Assembly: GCA_028023455.1 (NCBI GenBank)
Contig: JAQFVV010006306.1
Location: forward strand, 2,321,001 to 2,385,000
Source: Epiperipatus broadwayi
Taxonomy: Eukaryota; Onychophora; Udeonychophora; Euonychophora; Peripatidae
Direction: 5' to 3'
DNA: 64,000 bases
Shown here: one piece after another, positions 38,555 to 49,858 of the stretch
How positions within the stretch are numbered: position 1 is the first letter of the stretch
Layout of the letters: each line of letters opens with the position of its first letter
The notes under the pieces: model-generated
What the model saw: the letters and a program-made list of their open reading frames with translations, nothing else
What the model was told of the DNA's origin: nothing
Databases searched by the model: none
Program-made: the position numbers and the translations under genes

Positions 38555-39085
38555 CTGATTCAAACTCAGACCTTCACACGACCCACAACTCTCAGTGCCA
38601 TCTTATATTGCCGATACACCTGATCACACACATGTCGAAAAGATAAATAAAGTGCTAAACCAGCACTCATCAGTTGGACCAGATTACCATCTCCACACAT
38701 ATATACAATCAGTGCTCAGCTTTATATTAAGATAGCCAATCTTCATACTTTAATGGACAGGCTTCAAACTACTCCAACCCACCACTCTTCAGCCTTCAAT
38801 TTCATTGAAAATCTGATGATGGTTTGAAGCCTGTCTATTAAAGTATGAAGATTAGCTATCTTAATATAAAGCTGAGCACTGATTGTATATATGTGTGGAG
38901 ATGGTAATCTGGTCCAACTGATGAGTGCTGCTTTAGCACGAAATACCTATATTGGTGATTATTTATTGTTTCAACATGTGTGTGATCAGGTGTGTCAGCA
39001 ATATAAGATGGCACTGAGAGTTGTGGGTCGTGTGAAAGTCTGAGTTCGAATTCCCTATATATTACATATATAAATGCAGGTTTAA
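38555..39085. mobile_element. Family E head-to-head pair with one intact hammerhead
   Basis: Left unit in minus, right unit in plus orientation, meeting near 38805. The left ribozyme (38642-38691, -) keeps CUGAUGA and stem II but lacks ~20 nt covering GAAA and the cleavage site. The right one is complete and listed separately. Both units carry TGTGTG-rich and GTTGTGGGTCG segments and end in GAGTTYGAAT, a tRNA B-box-like sequence. Confidence 0.8.
38900..38968 (+). ncRNA. Type I hammerhead ribozyme, family E (complete)
   Basis: All invariant positions are present: CUGAUGA 38918-38924 and GAAA 38940-38943. Stem II is GUGCU/AGCAC (38925-38929 with 38935-38939), closed by the usual G-C pair. Stem III is two pairs (A38943-U38950, U38944-A38949) with a 4-nt loop, and cleavage is predicted after A38951. 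Proximal stem I is CCAA/UUGG (38914-38917 with 38952-38955). An internal loop UGGU leads to a ~10-bp distal helix GAUGGUAAUC with GAUUAUUUAUU and one bulged U. The known family is the type I hammerhead with minimal stem III, found in retrozymes and Penelope-like elements. Activity is inferred from structure. Confidence 0.8.
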
Positions 39086-39930
39086 GCCCGTACAATGTAT
39101 TGTACTATCTGATATAACTTAAGTTTTTTTTCCTAATTTAAATGGAACTCTTAAAAATTCATAATGTGTACATTTATTCCTTACATAAATATCCTTGATA
39201 TATTCATTTCCAAATTTCTCTCTTTGCAAACTGGCATACCATATATATATATACACACACCCTTTGATCACAATTATGTTAAGGAATAAATCCGTTTAAT
39301 TTTAATTTAGAACTTTACATATTCCAATTTCCTACTTAAGATAAATATCATGTTGAGCAAAATAACAGATTAAGTTATTCAAATAAATCTTTAACACTTC
39401 CTGTAACATTATTCTTAATCTTTTAATTTCTATTTTTAAGTTCCAATAAAGGTTTTATAAAATAATATCCACTACATTCTAACATTTCATATTTACAATT
39501 CTGAAATTTTTTATCCTATCTTGATAGAATATTTTATTTCTACATTTGAGATAAATCACCTATTTCAAACTATTAGCAAGACTTTCAATTATTAAAATTG
39601 ATTAATATTTAATTAAACATGACATTTTGAGTGTCTGTAAATTTAAATGACCATCCATTCTAGATTTCAGCGCATTAACTTTGAAATACATCCATTATCT
39701 TATATTAATGCACACTAAAACATTATTTCATATAATAAATATTGCTATAAATAAAATATTAAAACTGAATACAAATAAAATGCAAAGAAATTACATTATT
39801 CCTATATAAAACATAACTCTTAACTCTATGAATTATTATTCTTTCTTTTCAAAGTTCAAAGAAAATGAATATTAACATTTATGAATATTTCTGTAGTGTA
39901 ATTTTTACTATCTCATGCAAAGTAGGGACT

Positions 39931-40078
39931 GTGTTTTCCTGAAGGTTTATGATGATGGGGTTCTAAATGTACTTTTATATTGGACTATTTCCATCATGTA
40001 ATATATGTATTGAATGTCTTGAGAAAAAATTAACTTTATTTAAATATTCCAAATACATTCAAACATATGACCAAAGAC
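39931..40078 (-). mobile_element. SINE family C 3' fragment, nested
   Basis: The stretch TTTTCCTGAAGGTTTATGA through the TATTGGACTATTTCC and AAATATTCCAAATACATTC segments matches the 3' half of family C on the minus strand. It lacks the tRNA head. Confidence 0.7.
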
Positions 40079-40087
40079 ATGAAAAAA

Positions 40088-40154
40088 ATCTGATCCCCAA
40101 GATGCATATTTCACGCTAAATCAGCACTCATCAGTTGGACCAGAGCACAATCTC
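40088..40154 (-). ncRNA. Type I hammerhead ribozyme, family E subtype 2 (core intact)
   Basis: Minus strand: CUGAUGA (40134-40128), stem II GUGCU/AGCGU with two wobble pairs, GAAA (40112-40109), stem III of two pairs, and the AUC cleavage site. Proximal stem I is CCAA/UUGG. The distal stem I is not well formed here; in the related copy at 40793-40852 it is GAUCC/GGAUC. Core residues are all kept, but fold stability is doubtful. Confidence 0.55.
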
Positions 40155-40279
40155 TCACACAGATATTTATCATTGTTCAGTATATATATATAGATAGCAA
40201 ATTACTACAGTATAATTGATGTGTCAAATGTACTGCCCTCACGACTCTGACACAAATCACTTACGTAATCAATGTGTGT

Positions 40280-40620
40280 TTAAATAAATTTATAATTACA
40301 ACTTTAAATTATCGTAATAGATTTCTAACTATAAGATCTTTCCATTGACTCATTGTAAATCGAAAGATTTTGCGAGTGTTAATGTGTAATAAGAAACGTG
40401 GACTTAATCAGTGAAGTACTGAATAGCTTCATGCTCTTAGATCTAACCGCTTCAGCTTCACCTATTTAAATAGAAAGTAGGTTGAAGTAAAGAAGGGTTC
40501 CCCTCTTTTCTTCCAAGGCGTAAGCTTGTGGTTAAGACCTGTAGAGGTCCCTAATATCGCATTTTTACACGCATATTCTTGAGGTTAAAGCCTTAGTAAA
40601 TATTACTTAATGAAAATATA
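40280..40620. repeat. Family F-related segment
   Basis: TTAAATAAATTTATAAT at 40278 and the AAGCTTGTGGTTAAGACC / TGTAGAGGTCCCTA segment at 40535-40580 match the foldback at 22862-23062, including the GCCTTAGTAAATATTACTTA tail. The segment in between is not recognised. Confidence 0.5.
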
Positions 40621-40639
40621 TAAATAATTTATTAGTCAT

Positions 40640-41010
40640 TCGTTAGACTAGAGATTATCCGGTAATGAATAATATTTCTGTAGTGTAATTTTCACTATAC
40701 CACTCTCACGCAAGATAGGAACTGGTTTCTATCTGCTTTTAATACCTTGTAAAGGGATGTAATCATAAACATATGACCAAAGATGTGAAAAAATCTACGA
40801 TCCCGAGATGCAGATTTCAAGCTGAACCAACACTCATCTTGAGGATCATGATATCTTTGGTTATATGTTTGTGATTACATTCTTCCACAAGGTGTTAAAA
40901 GTGAATAGAAACCAATCCATTTACCTTGCATGAAAGTGATGTAGTAAAAATTACTCTTCAAAAATATTATTCATTATTGGATAATCTCAAGTCTAATGAA
41001 CGATTAATAA
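40640..41010. mobile_element. Family E subtype 2 foldback with ribozyme at apex
   Basis: The arms 40640-40795 and 40853-41010 are inverted copies (ATTATTCATTA, AATCTC.AGTCTAA.GA). The apex (40793-40852, -) is a hammerhead relic: stem I GAUCC/GGAUC and GAAA are kept, but the CU of CUGAUGA is deleted. It should be inactive. Confidence 0.65.
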
Positions 41011-41370
41011 AAATTATTAATCTAACATTTATAATTTATCTTTTCTTGAAATGGGCTACAAAATAATAATAAAAAAATGTATTTGTGGTAATTGCTTCTA
41101 AATTTTCATAACTTCTTAAAATAATAATATCAGCAACCGTTTCTGAAAACTGAAAAATGACTATTTTGTTGACAGTTAATCAAATTTGGCCCACAATAAC
41201 CTGTAATTCAGATTTTAAAATAACTTTTAAGGATCTTTTTCAAATTCATTTTTACTGCTTGTTTAATGATAATTTAAATAAATGGGTAAAATAATATTTT
41301 TATTAGTTTGGAAATTCTGACACCATTAATACATTTTAACGAAATTTTTAAAAAAAAATTACTATCAATT

Positions 41371-42080
41371 GAAGATATGGAGTTGATGAATTGTTAGAAT
41401 AACATTTTAAGGATTATCTCTCAACCATAATAATATGGAGTTAATGATTTGTTAAAATGACATTCTAAAAAATATGGAGTTGATGATTTGTTAGAAGGAC
41501 ATTCTAAGAATGATCTCTCAACCATAATAATATAATTTGTTAGAAGGACATTCTAAGCATTATCTCTCATCCATAATAATATGGAGTTGATGATTTGTCA
41601 GAAGGACATTCTAAGGATTATCTCTCAACCAAAATAATATGGAGTTGATGATTTATCAGAAGGGCATTCTAAGAATGATCTCTCAACCATAATAATATAA
41701 TTTGTTAGAAGGACATTCTAAGCATTATCTCTCACCCATAATAATAGGGACTTGATGATTTGTCAGAAGGACATTCTAAGGATTATCTCTCAACCATAAC
41801 AATATAGAGTTTATGATTTGTCAGAAGGACATTCTAAGAATTATCTCTCAACCATAGTAATATAATTTGTTAGAAGGACATTCTAAGCATTATCTCTCAC
41901 CTATAATAATATGGAGTTGATGATTTGTCAGAACGACATTCTAAGGATTATCTGTCAATCAAAATAATATGGAATTGATGATTTGTCAGAAGGGCATTCT
42001 AAGGATTATCTGTTAACCATAATAATATGGAATAGATGATTTGTTAAAGGACATTCTAAGGATTATTTCTCAGCCATATC
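41371..42080. repeat. Minisatellite with 165-bp higher-order period
   Basis: About a dozen copies of a ~59-bp unit (GGAGTTGATGATTTGTCAGA, GGACATTCTAAG, ATTATCTCTCAACC). A shortened variant (TATAATTTGT) recurs at 41531, 41696 and 41861, exactly 165 bp apart, showing a three-unit higher-order repeat that was itself amplified. Confidence 0.9.
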
Positions 42081-42352
42081 TATTTCATCAGCATCTGAAT
42101 ATGAAAATGCAGTCCTTACTTTTTTCTTTTTTAAATAGGATTACTGTTTTTCAAATAACTTCTACAAACCAAGAATAAGGTTTGCTGCTTTTCCTTCATT
42201 AAAATCATATAGCAAACTTTTTAACTAATGAAAACAACAGAGAAACATAAATTTTAAATAATTTTCAACTTTTAGGCGAAAAATGTACAGTCTTATCTTG
42301 AGTACCATTAGGTTTTCATATCTATTTTCAGAATGTTTATCTTACCATAGAC

Positions 42353-42458
42353 AAACCCTTAAAGCGTTGGTGGTCGAGAGGTCTTACAAGCAGTTGTCCC
42401 GGGTTAGCGGGTTCGCTTTCCAGCCGATGCTATGACACATGAAAAAAAAAAAACCCTT
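42353..42458 (+). mobile_element. SINE family D2 with TSD
   Basis: tRNA-like head (GGTGGTCGAGAGGTC, GGGTTCGCTTTCC) and an A-rich tail. AAACCCTT flanks both ends (42353-42360 and 42451-42458). Part of the anticodon arm is deleted. Confidence 0.85.
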
Positions 42459-42650
42459 CCACTAAAAATCTGCAATATAATTTTACTTTTCTTGGAATTA
42501 AAAGGTTTTCAAAAATTTAACTTTATCTTGTTTTAAATCATTACATCTAAAGACTTTCAATGAAAACAACATAGTTGATTTAAAATAAACCAAATGAATC
42601 TTTAGTTTACTGAAAATGAAAGCAATTTTATCTCACTTTTGATTAAATAA

Positions 42651-42780
42651 AATTAAATCTTGTCTTGCATTGGTGGTTGAGAGGTCAGTGTGACTGCCTT
42701 GCACTTGCAGGCAGTTGCCCGGGTTGCGAGCTCGCGTCCCGGCCGATGCTATGACACTTTAAAAAAAAAAAATTAAATCT
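42651..42780 (+). mobile_element. SINE family D2 with TSD
   Basis: tRNA-like head with a longer anticodon arm (TGCCTTGCACTTGCAGGCA) and an A tail. AATTAAATCT flanks both ends (42651-42660 and 42771-42780). Confidence 0.85.
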
Positions 42781-43130
42781 AAAATACTTTCATTTTACTA
42801 CTTTAAAAATATTTTTATTTAAAACAAGACCCAGATATCTATAATAATTAAAATAAAAATTTCTACTATTTATCAACTAAATATTATTTAACAATAATAA
42901 ATATCAATAGAATTTCAAATATGTGCCCACATTGCCACACACATTCTATTGTAACTGCATGCAGGTTGGTGCTGTTTAAGTCTAGTCTACATATAAATGG
43001 ATTTATTACCTTTTTACCCCTTAGCAACATTTATTTATTTCCATTCATACATATTATACAGGGAGAATAACATTAATTTGACAATCTTTTATTAAACCAC
43101 TTAACATAAATACAATTTATTTACTCTACT

Positions 43131-43640
43131 TGGAACACCTTTTAGCAAAAAGTTTTTATTGTATATATATGCATATATATACAATCTTACCTTTTGACAG
43201 TTCTGAGTTTTTGCTAAAAAGTGTTCAACATTGCATTTATATAAGATATCATGGCAAAAATAAAAGAAGTGTCTGTCAAGCATTGGTGGTCAAGAGGTCA
43301 GCACAACTGTCTTACAAGCAGTTGCCCCGGGTTAGCGAGTTCGCTTCCTGGCCGATGCTATGACACAAGAAAAAAAATAATAAAAGAAGTTGTGAACTTG
43401 GTAATATTTCTGAAGGATTTGGATAACATGAAGAAAAGAATTGGAGCAAATAGGATATATAAGTGTATTTTTGAAATTTTATACAGTATTTAAATTCATG
43501 CATGAAGAAGCCTGTAAGACGGTAGAAATCTAAGATTGTATATGCATATATGTACAATAAAAGGTTTCTGCTAATAAGTGTTCAAAGTAGAGAAAACAAA
43601 TTGCATTTATATAAGATATTATAAAAGAAGTGGTGAATTT
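43131..43640. repeat. Duplicated segment split by a SINE D
   Basis: The block containing TTTGCTAAAAAGTGTTC and TTGCATTTATATAAGATAT occurs at about 43205-43270 and again at 43560-43625. The flanks of each copy show inverted pieces of TGTATATATATGCATATA. The SINE D at 43261-43390 lies between them. Confidence 0.45.
43261..43390 (+). mobile_element. SINE family D2 with TSD
   Basis: Head with 7-bp acceptor-like pairing (GCATTGG with CCGATGC), anticodon-loop UAC and B-box GAGTTCGCTTCC, then GCTATGACACAAG and A-rich tail. TAAAAGAAGT flanks both ends (43261-43270 and 43381-43390). Confidence 0.85.
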
Positions 43641-43728
43641 GGTATTAAACCACTTAACATCACATGATCACCAATCTTTTAAGCTTATACAAGCTGATGT
43701 CACAGAGGCAAAACTCTCCATACAGTAA
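43640..43728 (-). mobile_element. Family A fragment
   Basis: TTAAACCACTTAACATCACA, ATGATCACCAATC and AAAACTCTCCATACAGTA match the end of family A units; it stops before the ribozyme. Confidence 0.65.
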
Positions 43729-44980
43729 CGCCACTCCAAAAAAAAAAACTCTATTACCAAACAAAACTTCAAAGGTAATCATTAACCTTTTACAATTAAT
43801 AAATTAGTTTGTATACATATTGACACACAAAATTAAAGAAAAAAAGACAAAATATTGCTAGGTAAATAAAACTATAGATAATATAATTAATATTTATTAA
43901 CATTTTTAGCAGAGTTTGGGTTTATAGTGAACAAGTAAAAGATTTAATTTCTGAAACCCATGGAATCATCAATTTCAAATTAATGATGTATTATCCTCAT
44001 GATATTAATCATAATAGAGTCATTCACGTCAATACGTACATATGAAACAGAAATTCACATAACATTACAATACTAGCAAAAAAAAAAAAAACCAAGTAAA
44101 TTTCTGTTTCATTAATAATTACTAGTATCATATTAGGCAATAATTAATTAATATGTACATATGTATGTTTCATTTATAGGATCAAATATTCTTAAGTCAA
44201 TAATATTTTATTTTTTTTGAACCAAGTAAAAATTAGCCGATAACTTTTCTATGTAGTATATTCAGCATTCCATAATAAAAAATAAACCATAACAATTTTT
44301 TCAATAGTCCTTGAATTCATCAACTAACCAAATATATTCAGATGCCACTGATAAACGTAAAATACAAAGTGGTAATTGTCAAAAGCATATATATAAACAA
44401 AACCAAACATAAGCACATTACACATTAAAATGTGTATTATGTGTTTAATATAGATAATGACTTATTGAAATAATTGGTTTGGATGAAAGCAATAAAAAAT
44501 ATTCATTCCTGATTAGCTTCTTATTACGATGAATGGAATATTCCATTTTGCATTATTTCAATATGAGATTCCAGGTCAAAAATTGTGATAATTTTTAAAC
44601 TGGAACACATAAAGTTTTTTCGCCAAATAATGGAATAACGTTGAAAATTGTTAATATATCATGTGGACTTCTAGATGTGTGTCTATTTAGTTCTATAATC
44701 TTTAAAATTACTGGAACAATATAATCAATTGTAACAAATGTCATTACTGCGCTCAGGCTACTGATGCTCCACAGATGGTGAATAGCCTATTGATATGAAC
44801 GCCACCTCTTTTCAGTCGTTTTTTCTTTCTTCAGTCATTAAAATTATAGGACTCAGTCATCATGAGACTTATAACATTGGACACATTGCGACAACCAGTT
44901 TATGTGTTTGTATAACATTTCTTATCCTTTAACTACATGCATGGCATTTCTGACTCTAATATTCTCTTTTCCTTCCACCC
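43729..44980. other. AT-rich intergenic DNA, nothing recognised
   Basis: No coding or repeat structure was seen. Confidence 0.4.
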
Positions 44981-45379
44981 ATTTTTTTAGTAGATCAAGC
45001 CCTCAAGTAATAAGAAAGCAATGATGGGGACAGGCATTAGTAGGTTGGCATTCCTTAGTTGAGACAAGAAAGTACAATTACTGATGAGTCACTTTGGAAT
45101 TGGATTTAAGTGAGATGTGAGTTTTGGCTAACAAAGATTGCATATATAGGCAACCTGTTTAGGAATCTCCCTATCTACCAGTAGATATATCTGGCCTAAA
45201 AATGTGGTTAAAAATGGACTGTTTCACACAGTCCGGCTAGGTTGTCATGTCTGATGGTTATTCATTTCAGCAGTAAAAACCAATAAGAATAGTAATAATA
45301 ATATCAGTAAGAGTGGTGAAACAAGAGGCAGTGGTATTACTGAACATAGGTATCATAAATCTAATTTTTTTTCTTACTG

Positions 45380-48300
45380 TAGGTGCATGGGATGTCAAAT
45401 TTTACTTGATACAAACTCTTAAAGATCAGAATGGAAGATTGCACTTGAGGCTAAAGAATGTTCAAGATTTAAGATTGATATAACTACGCTTTGTGAAACT
45501 CATTTCCCAAAGGAAGAAAGTTCGTTAAAACAGATGGACGGATATTTATTTATTTGGAAAGCCGGGTCAGTCAGTGAAAGAAAAATATGTAGTGTTGGAT
45601 TTTTTATAAAATGTAATTTAGTACCTTCTATTGGTGGAATTCCTCATTGGATCAATGAAAAGCTATTGATCTTAGATGTTACCTTGCATAATGGTATCAA
45701 TGCTCAATTTATTAGCGCTATACTCCAATTTTAGATTGAGAGAAGGAAAGCTTTCATTCCCGTTGAATAGAATTATTTACAACTATACTATTAAAAGATC
45801 GAATTTTCTTCTTGGAGATTTTAATGAGCATGTTAGGACAAATAATATACTTTGGCCAAAAGTTACTGGAAATAATAGTATTGGGGCTATAAATTCAAAT
45901 TATTGAATTTATGCTCTATGCATGGATGAATTATCACTTTGATCAGGCAGAAAAACCACTCTTGAAACAATGACATTTAATAGATTATATTATAGTTAGG
46001 AGTCAAAATACAAGAGAATTTCACATTACATAAGCACTTAAAAGTTCAGATTGCTGAATAGATCATAGAGTACTATGTTCCAGGATTAAAACGATAGTTG
46101 CAATAACAAGTAAATATTATTCCAATCATATTCACAAGAAAATTGGTGATCATTCTTTAGAAGAATTTACCACAATTCCAAAAGCTATTAAACAGTAAAA
46201 TTGCCAATTTGGATCTTCAGGATTGATATATTACAGAAGCATAGAATTCTCTTAAGGCGGATGTTATGGATACAAGCAAATCTCTTATGTTCACTAAAAA
46301 GAAGAATCACGACTGGTTTTCTGACAACGATCTTGTTATCTGTGATTTAATTAAAAGGAAACGGGACATTTTCTGCCTGGCAAAACAATAGATTAAATGT
46401 GGAACTTCATAATAATTATAAGGATCTGAAGGAAGAAGTTCAACAGCTAACAAAAAGGCTAAAATGGTTGGTGGATTAAAACTGCAAAGAAGATATAGAC
46501 ATTCATTGATTATGATCATTCTGGAACTTTTTTGATGAATTGAAAGCAACATATGGACCTGAGAAACAGTACACAATCCTATAAAATCCAACAATGGCAT
46601 TCTCTTATATGATGGCAGTGATATTTTAAACATGGAAAGAGTATTTTGATCATCTTTTGAATAATAGTACAAGAAATAAGATGATTACTTTTAATGACAT
46701 ATCAATTTCATCTACACATTTAGATTTGGACAAACATATCCAGCTTAATGAAGTCGAAACAGTTCTTTGTAATCTTAAAAATGGAAAGCCTGCGATGAAA
46801 TACTAGAAATTTTAAAATATGATGGGAATATGTTAGTGTCAAAAATATTAGAATCTGGATCCATGAACTTGAGTCACCAGATTTTACAGCTTTTACTGTT
46901 CCACTTTTTAAAAACAAAAGGAATAGATAAGATTGCAGTAATTATTATGGAATATCATTACTATCCATTACAGCAAAAGTACTTTCAAGAATTTTATTGA
47001 ATAAGTTGCTTTAATTATAGACGAATGATTATCAAAGATTCTTTGTGGTTTCAGAGAATGAAGAAGCATTTTAGATGCAATTTTTGTTGCTAGGCAAATG
47101 CAAATAACGAAAGTGTTGGAAACAATGGGGTGATTTATATCTTGCTTTGATCGATTTTGGTCAAAGCATTTGATTCAGTTAGTAAGACATGTCCATAGTA
47201 TTGGTCGAAATTAGTTGTTTGTCTACAAAATTTATTCACATTAGGCAGCTTCAACATGATGGAATGTTACCACAGGTGGAAAATCTTGGGCATTTGAAAT
47301 GAAAACGTGTTAAATAAGGATGTTTTCTTGCCTCAACATTGTTTCAATTTTTATGACAGTGGTCTTTGGAATTGTTTATAAACTTAATCAGAATTGTTTA
47401 CAGGTTTAATGAGATAGGGATCAAGATATGATACAGGTTTAATGACGGAAATTTTAAAGTGAATCAATTAAAAGTGATCATCAGAACTTCTTGGATTCTG
47501 GATTTACAGTATGTTGATGATTGTGCTATTTTCCCAGTTCAAAAGGTGATTTATAGAATGTTCTTAATATTTTGAAAGCAACTTATAAAGATCGGGTTTA
47601 TTAATTAATCTTCAAAAAAGTCAAATCTTTTATCAGTTAATGATAAAAGAAAATCCTCAGGAACTTTTAACCTGGATAGTAATAACTTGAGAATATAAAC
47701 CAGTTTAAATATCTTAATAGTTTTATAAGTAGAAAAGTAGGCTTAGATGTTGAGATCCAACACAGACTCCAATGTGCTATTGTTACTTTTAACAAGTTAC
47801 ACAATATTACTGCAACTAAGTAAGCAATCTGCATACAGACCTCTTATTTTACCCAATTTATTGTATGGATGTGAAACTTGGACATGCTATCAGCATTATA
47901 TAAAGATGTTAGAAAAGTTTCACTTAAGGATGCTTTGTAAAATTTTAAAAATACAATAGAAAGATCGTAAAACCAATAAATGTTCTTCAACTTGCTGAAT
48001 GTGATAGAATTGAGTCCATTATTGTAAAACCATTGTTATTAGATTGAATATGCAAACCAAATGAAGAAAGAAAGACTTCCTAAGAGATCACTTTATGGCA
48101 AACTTGAGCATGGGTTTCATAGGAGAGATAGACTCCATCTATGTTGTAAGGATTATCCCAAAGATATTCTAAAGACGGACAATGATAACTGCTTCCATTG
48201 GGAAGATATGGCAGAGAAGAGAACACAACTAAACATGGTATTGGAATATATAAGAAAAAAAAGTTTTCTTCTGAGGAAACTAAAAGACTGTAAAAATAGC

Positions 48301-48390
48301 AAACAAATAGAAAAATTGATAAGCAAGTTCTGTATGTGGACATATTTGTGGTTCACAGAGTGGTTTGTAAAGTCATCACAAACTCATTTC
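45380..48390 (+). mobile_element. Eroded LINE (endonuclease + reverse transcriptase)
   Basis: Across three frames with many stops, the plus strand shows an apurinic-type endonuclease region (TTLCETHFPKEE near 45480; LLGDFNEHVRTNN near 45810; DHRVLCSRIK near 46060) and a reverse-transcriptase region (GISLLS-like near 46950; CGFRE-like near 47045; YVDD at about 47515). The C-terminal part (NLLYGCETWTCYQ at 47860; ERLPKRSLYGKLEHG at 48075) ends in a Cys2-His2-type finger (VCGHICGSQSGL then SHHK near 48330-48380). The order is that of a single-ORF APE-type non-LTR element. The 5' limit is uncertain; 44985-45380 may be its leader. It is inactive, and the clade is not assigned. Confidence 0.8.
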
Positions 48391-48552
48391 TAGAACATAA
48401 ATAGTCAATAAAAAATACAAAATAAAATCACATATCACATGACCTCATTTCTTTTTTTAAACTTGTAAAATATAAACAAAGAGCTTTGCTAATTGCTCAA
48501 CAAGTTTTGTGACAAATGCTTAGCAAGAGAAAGCACTTAAAATATCTCTATC

Positions 48553-48624
48553 CGAAACCACACCCAAACCCAGACCAATGGTTTCATGCTTTGGCACTCC
48601 TCAGTGACACGCTAGGGTAGTTTC
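48553..48624 (-). ncRNA. Type I hammerhead ribozyme, family B, dimer copy 1
   Basis: Minus strand: CUGAGGA (48604-48598), stem II GUGC/GCAU (4 pairs, the closing one a wobble), GAAA (48585-48582), stem III ACC/GGU with a 3-nt loop, and GUC. Proximal stem I is three pairs; the distal stem has GAAAC/GUUUC and ACCC/GGGU. The 3-bp stem III should be more stable than in the other families. Confidence 0.7.
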
Positions 48625-48950
48625 AGACACTAGATCTAAAAATACCAACCCAAAGACAGCATTTATCTAAGAGTTAACCATTGAGTAGAAAATCTAAAAT
48701 ACAGACACTTAAATGTCTTCCAAACTTAGCTATCCAACTCAAATCTTCAGTCAAACCATACATTAGTTGTCTTAGCAATATAACATCACTTAAGACTTAA
48801 AAGACTATAAATAGTCAATAAAAAATCATATATTTCATGACCTCATTTCTTTTTTTAAGCTTGTAAAATATAAACAAAGAGCTTTGATAATTGTTCAACA
48901 AGCTTTGTGATAAATGCTTAGCAAGATAAAGCATTTGAAATATCTCTATC

Positions 48951-49024
48951 AGAAACCACACCCAAATCCCAGACCAATGGTTTCATGCTTTGGCACTCCT
49001 CAGTGAGGTGCTAGGATAGTTTTA
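48951..49024 (-). ncRNA. Type I hammerhead ribozyme, family B, dimer copy 2
   Basis: Minus strand: CUGAGGA (49003-48997), the same stem II and stem III as copy 1, GAAA (48984-48981) and GUC at 48974-48972. Proximal stem I CUCA/UGGG has 4 pairs, one more than copy 1; the distal stem has AAAC/GUUU and AUCC/GGGU. Confidence 0.7.
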
Positions 49025-49035
49025 GACACTAGAAC

Positions 49036-49840
49036 ATTTCTAGAGTAGTTTTTCCCCTCTCCATTCTTCTCTCTCTCTCTTTTTTAAGTGACTGTTTATT
49101 ATTTTTATTTAGCAAATAATGGTACTGAAGATCATTATCGTGTAGAGGTTAGCAGTTTAATTGACATACTACTTTTTTTTTTGTTACACTAACAGCAGTA
49201 TATAAAATAATGAATGTATTACTCATATAATAATGAGTGTTACAAAGCAAAGTGAAAAAACAAAACAAAATTAAGAGCCAAATTAAGTTTAACCTAGAAG
49301 GCATTTGTAAATATTTTTGAACAATGAAATTTTACGAGGGAATATATTTCTAGGTAAGCGATTCCCAAAGAAAAGAAGGCTCAAAAAAATTTGAAATGAA
49401 ACTTTTAAGGTAAAAGAATACTGTTAAGGAGGAATACGGCATTTGTTTTTTAACAGCATTAGTGAAGCGAATTTAGAGTATCAATGGCCATGATAGTGGC
49501 TACAGTAAAATAACTTTTAAATAGTCTACTGCAGGTCAAAAGGCCTCTTCTACAACTCCTCACGATGGATGCATTAATAATGCATCACAAAGTTTTTAGA
49601 TTATTATAGCACTTATACCCCTCCCCCCAGCAAGAAATCTAGATAGTCAAGAAAAGAATTTTCATTGATCAAATCTGGATAAAGAATTGGAAAATTTTTC
49701 AAACAGTGTCTATTCTAATGGGTAAAAATTTCAAATCTGGACTGATCAGAATAATGTCATCAAGATCATAAAATAGAACAGAACTGTATAATATGATGAG
49801 CCTACAATATTGGTGAAAGAGATGTTATATACTGAAGAGG
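49036..49840. other. Intergenic DNA, nothing recognised
   Basis: A CT-rich run at 49055-49085 and AT-rich DNA; no gene was seen. Confidence 0.4.
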
Positions 49841-49858
49841 GTTTAATGAGCCAAAAAA

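Larger units (their letters stand above)
39868..40270 (-). mobile_element. Family E subtype 2 unit, interrupted by a SINE C fragment
   Basis: The segment 39868-39930 and the segment after 40078 match colinearly to 40663-40800 on the same strand, so the SINE C piece (39931-40078) was inserted into an existing unit. The unit contains the ribozyme listed at 40088-40154. Confidence 0.6.
48399..49035 (-). mobile_element. Family B retrozyme-like tandem dimer (399-bp period)
   Basis: Two direct copies on the minus strand, beginning with AATAGTCAATAAAAAAT at 48399 and about 48795 in plus coordinates. Their cleavage sites lie at 48573/48572 and 48972/48971, exactly 399 bp apart, and both ribozymes keep every core nucleotide. 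Transcription of the minus strand would therefore be expected to release one 399-nt RNA. It directly follows the LINE 3' end. Confidence 0.75.

Noticed and set aside
41371-42080. CRISPR-like array
   Set aside because: The units are contiguous and the apparent spacers are also repeated; this is a eukaryotic minisatellite.
45081-45110. CTGATGAGTC hammerhead half
   Set aside because: There is no GAAA or stem II partner downstream.
46307-46672. 121-codon open frame on the minus strand
   Set aside because: It is antisense to the eroded LINE reverse-transcriptase region, which has better support.
48080-48356. Two minus-strand open frames over the LINE 3' end
   Set aside because: They are antisense shadows of the LYGKLEHG...finger tail.
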